Of a stretch of 64,000 bases of DNA, positions 47,940 to 59,109 are shown piece after piece. A program made the translations under genes and the position numbers. Under the pieces are notes generated by a model that searched no databases, was not told the DNA's origin, and saw only the letters and a list, made by a program, of their open reading frames with translations. Source of the DNA: Carya illinoinensis (Eukaryota; Streptophyta; Magnoliopsida; Fagales; Juglandaceae); assembly GCF_018687715.1 (NCBI RefSeq), contig NC_056766.1, positions 42,200,933 through 42,264,932 of the forward strand, read 5' to 3'. Position 1 is the first letter of the stretch. Each line of letters starts with the position of its first letter.

Positions 47940-50900
47940 AAAGGAATTAATGAACAATTTTTAGAAGCATAATCAACTATATCTCACGAACCAAAAATTT
48001 ATCAGCTAGTACCTGGGATTCATCTAGGAGCTTCCGACTCACTTCCAACTCCCTCCTAAGCAAGGTAACCTCCTCCACGATAGCTTTAATCTTGGTTTCA
48101 GCTTCAGTCAATTGGTTTGACTTATCTGCAAGTGCACTTTGCAATTCCAACAAAAGATCACTGTTGACTTTGGAATCCAAACTTGGATCAACTGTTGTGT
48201 CAGAGGACACAACACTCAGAGGCTCAGGCATGCTCTCAGCAGTGGAACTGTTTGTAAAGGACATGCCCAACTGTCCCATCATTTTATCTTTCCCATCTTT
48301 ATCACTGACTAGCAGTTCTTCACGGTGTGGCTCCAGCATCAAGGAATCAAGTTGAGGATTTAATATTCCAGAGGAATCCATCATATTCTCATCCACCCCC
48401 TCTCGAGCTTTGCCTGATCGCCCAGTGAAAATCCCCAGTTTTGCATCCAAAGAATCTGAGATGCAAGAAACCTCATCCATGTGCTCAGTAGTTGATATGC
48501 AAGGTGTGTCAGATTCACTGCCCAAGCTTTCTGGACTACAAACATCAGCCTTCTCAGCCAAAGGGGCAAAGTCAGTTGTATCTTTGTTATTTGACAGCTT
48601 CTGCCCTTCCAAATATTGATCAGACAATCTCTGCTCCAATTCTTGAATGCGTTTCTCATAAGACTCGCACTGCATCTGCTTCTTCCTGAGCACAGATTTA
48701 AGATGTTTCCCATATTCATCTTTCAGATGCAAGGCTTCTGCCGTCTTCTCTGCAGTATTCTTCATTATGCTTTCCAGTTTACTATCATCAAGTGATTCAT
48801 ACTCAACATCGGGGTAGAGGGAACAAATCAAGGCAATGGCAGAAGCAAGGTCAGCTTTCAGTTTTGCATTCTCAACTTCCATTTTGCTAGTTCCAGCAAT
48901 CTCAAGCAACTCAGAGCCTTCAAGAAGCTCCTCAGAGTCATATTTATCAACACTGCCCACGGCCAACTCTTCAGACTCAAAGGAATGAGATCCGTCATTA
49001 GACAAAGCAAACGAACCTTTTGAGCTTCCAGGCTTCTCACCCTTTGAAGGCAATCCTGCCAAATATTCAGGAGCATATCGATCCAGGTCTGGAATATCAA
49101 TATCAAGCAAACCAGTGTCAAATGGAGCTATATTGACATCACACTGATTGGGATTATCATATAATCCAATAGATGCTATTACATCCCTTGGTATGTAAGC
49201 ACTGTAAGCCTTCAAAAACTCCTCGCGTCTCCTCACCTCAACCTCCCTCTTTGTGGCAAGTCTTTCAGCCAATTGTCCAGCCATTCCCATGTAAAGCTTC
49301 ATAGAAGCCTTTCTTCTCACAACTTCTGCAAGGCAGGCTCTATATGCTGGGCCAATTCCACGAACTAACTTCAAGTCGATAAACAGATCATCCTGACGAA
49401 CCATTGCCTCTTTAAAAACAGGAAACTGTAACTTAGCATCTTTAATGACATATGAAGCATAGGTAATTTTTTGCATGTAATTGTGCACAAAGTTGTTCAT
49501 TTCATTCTTCTTATCCCTGCAAAAGTCCAGCAGCTTAGAAATTGCACGATCACAAGTCTGCATCCTAGGCAGGTGATTCTTGTCATGGACATCATACATG
49601 GGACCCAAGGCCGAAACTGCATCATGAGGACGGAGTGATGAAGATAATTGGTAGGACACACAGTCATCCACAAGTTTCTTCACCGTATTTACATCTTTGC
49701 TGCACAGATATGCAAACATGACTTTATTGCTAAAATTGATGAAATTTTTAAAAATCATATGACTACTGCAGAACAAGGTGTCATAGACCAAAAAAAAGAG
49801 ATGGAATACAACCTGTAAATAAAAAACTGTCATGCATCAATGCAGGTTTGTCTTGTAAATGTTTTAGAGAAAATCAGGATGCTTATTTTTAGATTTTCTT
49901 CTGGTACTATTTCACTGATGCAAAATTCATCTCGTGGAAGGGAACATGACAGAATGACTCCAGGACAAAACCCTCAGCAGCATCCACCATTTTATCCTCT
50001 CATGCAATTGAAGAAGGGCCCGGATGATTCAAAACACTTATTTCAAAGAAAAACCCAAATGATTATTGTTCAATGGTGATGGTTACTTAATAGTCAATCA
50101 CCCCCTTTTGCACCAACCACAAAGATGTCTTCCTATCTTAATCTTGCTTCATCCCTATCTCTAATGTAATCATTAGGTACTCCGTCCTCACTTTTCATGA
50201 TCTATATCATTCCATGCCCATTATTCCACCATACAGGCAACAGAGAAGCAAATGAGGTCCAAAACACCAAAAAGGTAGTTCCTTAGCTAAACACCATACC
50301 CTACCCTGCTGTAATGAAAGTACATTCTAAGCAATGGTTCCCATGAGCTCTAGATCATACTGTAACACGGATCGAGCATATATGGAGAAAAAAGAAAAGA
50401 AAGTAAAAAAAGTGTGCACACACACAAACACACCAGGTTCCTGAACAGTGATATGGTAATATGATACGTTATCTAAATTATTCCAGGATAAATACTGAAG
50501 GCCAACTAATATAAGGCATAGATGCATGATGGTCTATATGTAAGGCGAACAGCTAAATAACACACTGGGCGAGCAAGCACTTTTTAATTAATTTGAATCG
50601 CAAAATACTCAGCCATATATCTGTAAAATGCCCTCCACATGAGATATACTGAATATAACATAATTGTTTTTGAGAAGTACATATACCGAGTATAACATAA
50701 TCCTAAGACATGGGATTAGCATAACAAAGGCAATGTTGCAAGAAGCAACAAAGCATATTTCTTTTTTATAAGTAAAAGATATATGCCTACAACAAGTAAT
50801 GAGACGGAGATGCACGTATCTTGGAGAACTTAGGCGAAGGGCTAAATTGCACATGCTTGGTAAGCATGAGCCTGCAATTAGTTTGGGCATCAAAATCCCC

Positions 50901-52217
50901 TTTTTATAAAAGCAATGAAATTTCATTAGAAAGCGCATAAGACTCAATCCTAGTATACAGGAAGTTTAGGTATAGAAATCTTCAACCATACAAAAAATTT
51001 CTCCATGTGAACAATGCCATGTATATAATATTCCTAAGATTAGCATAGTATTCGAACATCATTGCATAAAGCAGCAATAGCCCTAGCTCTAAAACCAATT
51101 CTTGGCCATTATGTAACTAGACCACAACAAACTTTGAAATGATCAAATGACCCATCCAGCAAGAACTGTAATCATGCCCAGATTGAGGACAAAAATAGGC
51201 ATTTTGAGGCAAATAAAATAAGCAAAAAATGTAATTATCTCAAACTATTGCAACAATAGCAAAAAACACGCACCTCAAGGATTGCAGTATACTCTTTTGT
51301 TCATTGATGTATTGCTGGTGTTCCTTAATCATCACCTCCAAATTCCTGGTAGGAAAAGAAGCCCTGATAGCAAACAATTCCTCAACCTTGCGTTTCACCT
51401 CACCAAACATTTGCTTAAATTGTGAAACCTTATTCTCAAACTGCTTGTGGGAACCGCTGCAATTCTCAGCTGACTTCCTCAAGTTCTCTTCCTTCACAAA
51501 ATCCAATAAGCGCTTGCGGGTGGTAGTCTGTAAAGCAGGGGGGAGTTTGATGGATCTCAGTTTCTCAATATCCCTCCCAAAATTCACCAGGAGATCCGAA
51601 TGTATTCGGTTCTGCTGTGAATAACGCTTCATGAAATCCACATAGTTTTGACTAATCATCTTATAGTATTGATCCAAGTTACCCTTAGCAACCTCCAATG
51701 CCCTCTCTTGAACTTTTTGCTCCCTTAAAAGCCTCTCACAGTTCTCATATTTCACCTGGCTACGACCATAAATCGCATGTCCCCGGCAGTAATGGTACCT
51801 GAACTGCCGCTCATATGAAGGTAAAGCCTTCAAAGCAGGGTCAGAAGCTTCATCCAAAGGATGAGAATTATGTGAAGAGGACGGTGATGGAGGGTCCGCA
51901 ATATCCCGAATAACAACTTGCTCAGGCGGAGGAGGCGGTGAATTGGTTTGCAATCTTCCCTTATTGAATATGAAGACTTCTCGGTCATCCAAAGGAAGCT
52001 TATACGCTGAAAGCGGCCGCTGGGGCTCAAGTTTCATATCCAAACAGAGAACAAGCTGATCATTGAAACTAATCATCGACGCGGATTCAATGAACCGCAT
52101 GACCGCTTCAACTGGCGTGGTTTCATCGCAGTCGAGCTCAAATGATTGCCCATTCTCAGCAATATGAACCAGAAGCTTTCCTCCATGAACCAAACCGTCA
52201 GTGATAGACGAGCTCAT
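44930..52217 (-). CDS. ATG11: Autophagy-related protein 11 (ATG11), complete, 5 exons
   Basis: Exons (- strand) 52217-51274, 49699-48013, 46538-46318, 45842-45629 and 45346-44930 join in frame to 1160 aa (Arabidopsis ATG11 is of similar length). ATG11 is the scaffold that links the ATG1-ATG13 kinase complex to autophagic membranes and works in selective autophagy. The start is the first ATG (MSSSITDGLVHGGKLLVHIAE); the frame is open upstream but has no ATG. A ubiquitin-like region covers about residues 12-90. An ATG17-like helical region follows, with ALPSYERQFRYHY, SDLLVNFGRDIEKLRS and QFPVFKEAMVRQDDLFIDLKL. Coiled coil covers about residues 640-1020, with MNCAHLENCLHEAREEAQTH at 878. The ATG11 C-terminal domain is in exon 5 (KISFGHLEVHEIAAFVLKPA, HYEAINRNCSNYYLS, SRPDYIVGQIVHIERQ). 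Confidence 0.95.
46905..46932 (+). repeat. G28 homopolymer in ATG11 intron 2
   Basis: A run of 28 consecutive G on the plus strand (C on the gene strand). Such runs are often mis-assembled, so the exact length is uncertain. Confidence 0.85.
47765..47831 (+). mobile_element. Micro-retroposon 4: 29-bp insert (ATG11 intron 2)
   Basis: GAACTCCATAGATAGTGTA occurs at 47765-47783 and 47813-47831. Between them are CTTATTTTT, an A19 run and one G. The insert is on the strand opposite to ATG11. Confidence 0.75.
47867..47934 (+). repeat. (GA)34 microsatellite in ATG11 intron 2
   Basis: 68 bp of uninterrupted GA, starting 36 bp after the micro-insertion at 47784-47812. Confidence 0.95.
49700..51273 (-). 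mobile_element. ATG11 intron 1 with two antisense LINE tail fragments
   Basis: On the minus strand, TTTTACTTATAAAAAAG (about 50762-50778) and a longer tail at about 50895-50972 (TATACTAGGATTGAGTC, TAATGAAATTTCATT, TTTTATAAAAAGGGG) match plant LINE 3' UTR ends. Borders and target duplications are not resolved. The rest of the intron shows nothing else. Confidence 0.5.
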
Positions 52218-53237
52218 TTTATCCTCAGAAAAATTCTTCTCCACAAATTCCCCAAACCCAAAATCACTCCCCCAGCACCACCTTGTTCACACAATGGAAT
52301 TCTCAACCCAAGCTGCAAAAATGGTCGATGCAAGTTCTCAGCTAGAGCTGAAATACCCAGAAGCAATGCAATTTGACTCCTTTAACAGGCAATCCTCACC
52401 CAAATGAAGAGATTACCAATTGTTAGACCTTAAGCATCGATAGAATACCGGAATATTTTCAAAGTACCACCAAAATTCAACAAAAGCAACCCAATTCTAA
52501 ACAAACCCCCTAATGGTTTTATCGAAAAGAGACACTTTCATCGACCCAGCATCGAAACCGGCCAATACAAGCTATCCACCGGAGACTTTCCCATAAAAGA
52601 ACCCCAAATTTAATGGCAAATGCTTCCCAAAACCCTGATCAACACCCAACAATAAAAAATCTTCAAAGGAAAAACCCAAAAAAAGCACCAATTCCCAACA
52701 AACGCAACAATGATTACACCCAAAACCCCCAACGTATCACCAACCACCGTTAAACATGAAATTAACCCAAGTCCCTTAAGAACCACCGATATTTTTACCG
52801 TAAAATTCTCAATTTCCCTTCCACCAAGCCCCAACTCTTCCCCAAGAATGACGGCCCACAACCAAACCCAGGTAAGAACCCGACACGACCAACTGAGTCG
52901 AATATGAAATCCAAGCAAGGTGTTAAGGAGAAAAAAACTTGGGCTGGGGCACGAAGATAATCGAAGAAAGCGATTACGTGAAGATAAGGATCTTCTAGAA
53001 TTTCTTAGTTTTTTTCTTTTTTCTTTTTGTTCGGCAAAAGGTTTGCACGAACCCTTTTTCTTGTGTGCTTGTTATATATTGTAATCTACGCAACCCTCTT
53101 CCCCTTCCTCCCTCTCCTCCTCTTCTTCTACACTGATTATTCCTCTCTTTTTATCTTTTCAAATAACAAACACAGAGAACCTTCTGTGGGAAGTAACCAC
53201 CAAGACGTAGCAGACGAACTGTGTCTCTATCCTCCCC

Positions 53238-53279
<42 letters not shown>

Positions 53280-53340
53280 GCACTATAACTTTGGAAGAAC
53301 AGAAAAGCAGTCAGCTATATCAGCGGCCTGCATAGGATAA
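52218..53340 (-). promoter_or_regulatory. ATG11 5' leader and promoter region
   Basis: Upstream of the ATG11 start codon. A (TC)n tract at 53239-53277 reads as (GA)n on the gene strand and may lie near the transcription start, as in the TSS promoter. A 5'-UTR intron is possible but was not determined. Confidence 0.4.
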
Positions 53341-53844
53341 AAGGAAAAAATGGATTGTCCGTCAGCTTCACTATTTTATTTCTACCACACTTCTATATTT
53401 AAAAAAACCTAATTAAATTTTATTCGCCTAATATCATTTTAAATAAATTTTAAAATTTAAATTTTTTCAATCAAATCTTATCATTTTTATCTTTAAATTT
53501 TGAATTTTTATAATAAAATTTCTTAGACACACATCATAAACTATTTTACAAAAAGATTTTAAAAAAACAAACTTTTAAAAATTAATGCGATTAGTTAAAT
53601 ACTCATCAATTTATGAGAATAATTTTATAAAGTCAGTTTTTAAAAAAAAAATTATATACATTACATTATCATTTCGTTCTTATACTATTTATAAGATGTG
53701 ACACATTTATCACTATTTAATAATTCTTTATCATTCAATAATAATAAATATGACACATTTTACATAATAAGATAAGAGTATGGAGTACAGCATTATTCAT
53801 TTCTTCATGCTATGTCAACACTTTCAAGAGTTATTTCATTACCC

Positions 53845-53879
<35 letters not shown>

Positions 53880-53932
53880 TAGTTATGGTTGGTCACTAAC
53901 AAGTTTGCATAACAATTTGAGTAATTATTTTT
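53341..53932. other. AT-rich intergenic DNA with a MITE and (TTA)12
   Basis: MITE family A member at about 53652-53810, arms around ATGTGACACATTTATCACTA, and a (TTA)12 microsatellite at 53845-53880. No gene was seen. Confidence 0.6.
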
Positions 53933-54622
53933 TGCTTGATTTTAATAAATTTAATGAATTTAGGTGTCTGAATTGGTTTACAATTTCCAAATAAAGATGT
54001 GATAAGTTATGAATTAGGCTTTAATTTGAGTCTTTGTTCAAAATTAACTAAATCTTAACAAAAGTAATCAAATATATATAAATATATATGTATATATATA
54101 TACACTCACCCAATCAATGCATATGGACAACATGAAAAAAATTAGATTGATATTAGCGTGAGATAATGATGAGATTCAGTCCATCTCACTCGTTGTTGTC
54201 TTCATCTGTCAACATTGTTGATAAACGTACATGCAACACGTGTTTTCTATGTTGATAATGTTGTCTTTAGAACACGCCACCCTTTCCTATTTCAAATAGA
54301 TTAAATTATGAAAAGTTTTATTTTTACTTACAATTAAGTTTAGTATAAAACTTTGTAAAATGATAAAAATTTTAAAATTTGATAATTAAATTTTTAAAAA
54401 AATATTGATAAAATAAAATTGTTACTCAATATGTATAATATTATATGTAACATTTTATGTACATGTAACACTGCTCTTAAATTATATAGTTTGATCTTTT
54501 TTAATAAAAACTAAAATGTAAATGGTTTTGTAGGATTTGCATTAATCTAATATTTAAACTCATAAATTGCCATGACTTTTATATGGTATATTAAATTTAA
54601 TTTTCTTTATTCTATCTCATTT

Positions 54623-54790
54623 ATTTTTAGAGATGAGATGAGATAAGTTGAATAAAATATTATTAGAATATATTATTTTTATATTAAGATTTGAAAAAAT
54701 TAAATTATTTATTTTATTTATCTGAGAATTTAAAAAAGTTGTAATAATTAAAATGAAATGAGATAAGAGTTTTGTGAAAATATATGAGGC
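54623..54790 (+). mobile_element. GATGAGATGAGAT-type MITE (one of several)
   Basis: Starts GAGATGAGATGAGATAAGTTG, continues AATAAAATATTATTAGAATA and ends near GTTTTGTGAAAATATATGAGG. Sister copies: about 55415-55605, 57615-57815, 61622-61803, and reverse orientation at about 59775-59970. Confidence 0.6.
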
Positions 54791-55986
54791 GAAAAATATA
54801 GTTATAAGTACAACTGCATACTAATATGTATATTAATCTAATGTGATTGATCAAAAAGTAGATTTTATTGAAAATAATATTAATTTAAATTTTAAATATA
54901 AAAAAATCAGTATTAATATGTAAATTAATATTTAATTTTACTTATACGTAGTAAAACCCATTCCAAATTCTAGACCACGTTGCAAATTGCATATTGTCTA
55001 TGAATTTCAACAAGATTATGTCCAATTGGAAAATGAATTATATTACAAATAAGATGGCTGAATTAAGGTATTATTTATTTATTGCCAACTTGTTTCTTTC
55101 TAGTACTCATCATCACGTGATCAGCACATGCAGTACTGGACGGCATCGTCAAGTACGAATGAATCAATTTAATAAATAAAATAACTAAGGAAATATCTTC
55201 GTATGACGAAAGATTAAGATTGTTACTCAATATATAATATTATATGTAACATTTTCTTAAATTATATAGTTTGATCTTTTTTAATAAGAACTAAAATGTA
55301 AGTGGTTTTGTCGGATTTGCATTAATTTAAAGTTTAAACTCATAAATTGAGATGACTTTTATATGATATATTAAATTTATTTTCTTCTATTCTATCTTAT
55401 TTATTTTTAGATATGAGATGAGATGAGATAGGTTAAATAAAACATTATTAGAATATATTATTTTTATATTGAGATTTGAAAAAATTATATTGAGATTTAA
55501 AAAAATTGAATTGTTTATTTTACTTTATATATGAATTTAAAAAAATTGTAATGATTAAAATGAAATAAGATGAGATTAGATCAGAGTTTTGTGAAAATAA
55601 ACGAGGCTAAATGGAAAAATCTAGTTACAAGCATAATTACGTACTAATATGTGTTCCAATCTAATATAATTAGTCAAAAAGTAGATTTTATTGAAAATAG
55701 TACTAATTTAAATTTTAAATATAAAAAAATCAGTATTAATACACAGATTAATACGCGACTTTATTTATACATAGCAAAACTTATTCCAAATTCTAAACCA
55801 TGTTGCAAATTGCACATTGTCTCTGCAATTTCAACAAGTTTATGTCAAATTAGAAAATGAATTATATTAAAAATTAATAAGATGGCCGAATTAAGGTATT
55901 ATTTATTTATTGCCAACTTGTTTCTTTCTATTACTCATCATCATGTGACCAGCACATGCAGTACTGGACGGCATCACCAAGTACTA

Positions 55987-56034
55987 ATGAATCAATTTAA
56001 TCACTTCAAAAAAAAAAAAATGAATCAATTTAAT
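55987..56034 (+). mobile_element. Micro-retroposon 5: 18-bp insert with paralogous empty sites
   Basis: ATGAATCAATTTAAT at 55987-56001 and 56020-56034 flanks CACTTC plus 12 A. The corresponding sites in the sister unit (55159-55173) and in copy B (60174-60188) carry a single target copy without insert, so the insertion is younger than both duplications. Confidence 0.85.
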
Positions 56035-57036
56035 AAATAAAATAACTGAGGAAATATCTTCAAATGACGTAAGAATAATGTTTACAAGTGGAACTAATTT
56101 TAGCCATTTTTTTAAAAAAATAATAATAAATTAGTACTGTTATTTAGCAATACGAAACTTACCACTCAAATGACTGTATTGACATCACACTACCACATGT
56201 TGCCATTTAATTTATTAAAAAATAAAATAAAATTATATTTAAAATAAAAGGCATTTGAAAATATAAAAAGTTGAAAACTGAAATCTTAAGTTTATTCTCC
56301 CATTTTATGTTTGTATTTTTATTAGAAAAATCTAATTATAATTATAATTGTGTATTAATATGTGCAATTTAATATGATTAATCATAAATAAATTTTATTA
56401 AAAAATAATATTAATTTAAATTTTAAATATAAAAAATCAATATTAATAATTAGTTATTTTATTTATAAGTAATAAAAACTTTTTATTTTTTTAATAAATT
56501 AAGGAGTGGTGCTACGTCGAGAATGTAACGATAAGTTTCAGATAGCTAGCATTATTCATTAAAAAAAAAAATGAAAGGGATAGAGGATAGGGTGGGGGAC
56601 CAAAAACAAAAAATCAGATGATAAAGTGGGGAAAAAAAAAATCTAGATGACAAGGATATGATCAAACTCATATTCTAGAGAATAGTTTGTTGCTTTTTTT
56701 CAAGCTAAAAGAAGAGTGTAGAAGAGGTGAAGAAGTTTTTTTTACTAGTAATATTATATACAGTCTCTGTCTAGAGATTGCAATATAGATATAAATAATT
56801 TTATTTTTAAAATATTTTAAAATTATTAAAATATATTTTTTAAAATAATATTTTTTCTTATTTAATAAAAAATCTATACATATAATCATCAAGTGATGAC
56901 TGTAGAAATAGAAGGCTTGGGAAGAAGGAGATCCGTCACTCGTGCATGTATGTGTACAGTATTCTATACTGAATGCAGAATTTGAGAGGAAAGTGTCCAT
57001 TTTGGTGGGCAACGACTACGGAGAGACGCCGACAAT

Positions 57037-57240
57037 TTGGTTCACATTTGTCTTGCACTTGTCAACATAGAAATTAACCTGAAAGTAGTTGGTAAGTTCA
57101 TGGCAGTTTCCCCAGTCTGCTGGCACCGCTGCTGGGGTGCCAGCATCATGCGACTGTTGTATTGCATGAAAGAATATGTTGTCATTTGGTTGACATTCTT
57201 GGTCGATTCAAACCATCTGCCTAAAATTCTCAATTCCATC
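57037..57240. other. GC-richer conserved core of duplication copy A, with hairpin
   Basis: About 200 bp of balanced composition in very AT-rich surroundings, repeated at 61038-61240. It contains a perfect 10-bp stem TGCTGGCACC / GGTGCCAGCA with an 8-nt loop at 57118-57145. Both strands are open here (MVHICLALVNIEINL on +, MELRILGRWFESTKNV on -). I recognise neither protein. It may be a decayed exon. Confidence 0.5.
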
Positions 57241-58201
57241 TGTATCTGTAATTACATATCTGTAATGTCATTGCATCAAATTCAAATGGGTTTTCTTTGG
57301 CTAGACAAGTTTGTATTAATTAACCACGTTGACAAATTAGAATAGAGATTCTCTTTGATTTTTTTTTTTTCAAGAAATTAGACTGTTTCAATTTAAAAGA
57401 GATGTATTGATTTATAATATTTAGTATGTATGGTCCATATAAATTCTTATCTAATGTAATCTTATATAAGTATTTAATATTGTATCTATCTTTAAACATT
57501 GAAAGCTGATTCAAATATTAGACTCAATTGAATGGTGGAAGAGATATCAATATATAATACCCGACCAGTGGCCGGTATGGTAAAGTATTTAAATATCTGA
57601 TTAGATCTAGTTTTTTTTCGTAGATGAGATGAGATAAAAGTTAAAAGTTGAATAAAATATTGTTAAAATATATTTTTTTAATATTATTTTTATTTTGAAG
57701 TTTGAAATTTTTGAAAATTTTATTTTATTTTGTATAAAAATTTAAAAAAATTATAATAATTAGATAAAATGAGATAAAATAAAATAAAAAAATTTTGTAA
57801 AAGTGAACGCGTTTGGATAGAGATTCTCTTTGATTTTTTTTTTTTCAATAAATTAGACTGTTTCAATCTAAAAGAGATGTATTGATTTATAATATTTATT
57901 ATTGTATATATAAATTCTTGTATAGTGTAGGTATTTAATTCTGTGTCTATCTTTAAACATTGATTCAAACATTTGACTTAGTTAAAAGGGATGTATCAGT
58001 CTATAACATTTAATCATGTCCATTTCTAAACATTGAAAGATCATTCAAATATTTGACTCAATTAAATGGTGGAAGAGATATCTAAGTTTTTTTTTTTTTT
58101 TTTTCCCACCTTTTGTTCTTACAAGAAACTTGTAGATGGGTTGATATGAGGCAATACCTTCTAGTTGAAAGGTCTTAGTTTGATTCTTCACATACATGAT
58201 A

Positions 58202-58690
58202 TTTTTTTTTTTTTAAAAGACAGTATCTCAATTTTATTGATAGCTCTTACTTGTAACGAAGAAAAATCGTGATTATAATCAAACACCTTGATGATGCAAA
58301 TAAACATAAAAACAAAGCCCAAGTATCAAAAACCTAATCAACCAACTAACATAAAACAATGTTCACTATTGTTCAAAATACAATACCAAGACAAGACCAA
58401 CCCTAGAAAACAAACCAACACTGCAAGAAAGAGCACACATGCAAATAAAATTATCCAAAAAATAAAACTGAAAGAAACTAAATTTACTAAGACCAAACCT
58501 ATGAGATGCGAAAATAAGGAAGTTCGATTATGTCTGTACGAAGAAGCCTTTTTAACTGACTGAGTATATTATCGCTATTATCAATCCAATTTCTATTTAA
58601 ATCTCCAACATCTTGCTTAGCAAGAAAATCTGCTACAACATTACCTTCACGAAAAATATGACGAATACAATATTCCATATTCCATACATA
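58202..58690 (-). mobile_element. LINE 3' fragment (RNase H C-terminus, 3' UTR, poly(A)) in copy A
   Basis: On the minus strand it reads HIFREGNVVADFLAKQDVGD, then LNRNWIDNSDNILSQLKRLL and RTDIIELPYFRIS-stop, the end of a plant LINE RNase H domain. A 3' UTR of about 300 bp follows, then poly(A) (T-run 58202-58214 on +). The frame is intact over this stretch. The fragment is 5'-truncated. Confidence 0.8.
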
Positions 58691-58891
58691 TATTTTAAAA
58701 TTTATGTATATAGGCTATGTTCCCAAATAAGACCCGTGCATTTTATCAATCTTCGAAATTGAAAGAGAGATGTCAATCTATTGTTGAAGTACTTTGAAGT
58801 AAATTGAATTAATAGTGAGATATATATGGTACCAAGAGTAACATCAAAGGCATGCATGTGGCACAGTACCAATTAAGAGACCGTACTAAGG

Positions 58892-59109
58892 CAAAGAAGA
58901 CAAAAGAAAATTCAGAGACCCAATGCATGAAAAATGTCTTGTTAGGCTGTGAAACAGGGACAAAAGAACATTCATGGAGCCTAATGTAAACTCCTTTGTT
59001 AGTAACTTTCAAGAGTAGTTTTTATTTTTTATTTTTTATTCTTATACCTGTAGATGTCCAGATTAGTTTGCGCGCACCTTGACTAATTGAGTCAAAATTA
59101 ATTATTATT
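58892..59109. other. Spacer between duplication copies A and B
   Basis: About 220 bp, AT-rich towards the right. It holds a short A-rich internal repeat (ACAAAAGAAAATTC and ACAAAAGAACATTC). No gene. Confidence 0.5.

Larger units (their letters stand above)
54419..56075 (+). repeat. Internal tandem duplication inside copy A (two units of about 0.8 kb)
   Basis: Unit 1 is about 54419-55216 and unit 2 about 55218-56075. Both run from TTGTTACTCAATATxTATAATA, through AAATTATATAGTTTGATCTT, a GAGATGAGATGAGAT MITE, GTTGCAAATTGCA and AGCACATGCAGTACTGGACG, to GAGGAAATATCTTC. Copy B has only one unit. Confidence 0.75.
53933..58891 (+). repeat. Segmental direct duplication, copy A (about 5.0 kb)
   Basis: This matches 59110-62546 in the same order and orientation. 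Landmarks: GTGATAAGTTATGAATTA (53997 / 59168), GAGATAATGATGAGATTCA (54160 / 59319), AAACGTACATGCAACACGTG (54223 / 59382), the GC-rich core (57037 / 61038), and GAGACCGTACTAAGGCA (58867 / 62530) near the end. Copy A is longer because of an internal tandem duplication and an extra LINE 3' UTR. No intact gene was recognised. Confidence 0.8.

Noticed and set aside
52610..52918. 102-aa hydrophobic ORF upstream of ATG11
   Set aside because: No similarity recognised; it lies in the ATG11 leader, where T/G-rich sequence gives chance hydrophobic frames.
57118..57155. Similarity of GTGCCAGCATCATG to the miR167 core
   Set aside because: Only about 8 contiguous bases match and the hairpin is far too short for a plant microRNA precursor.
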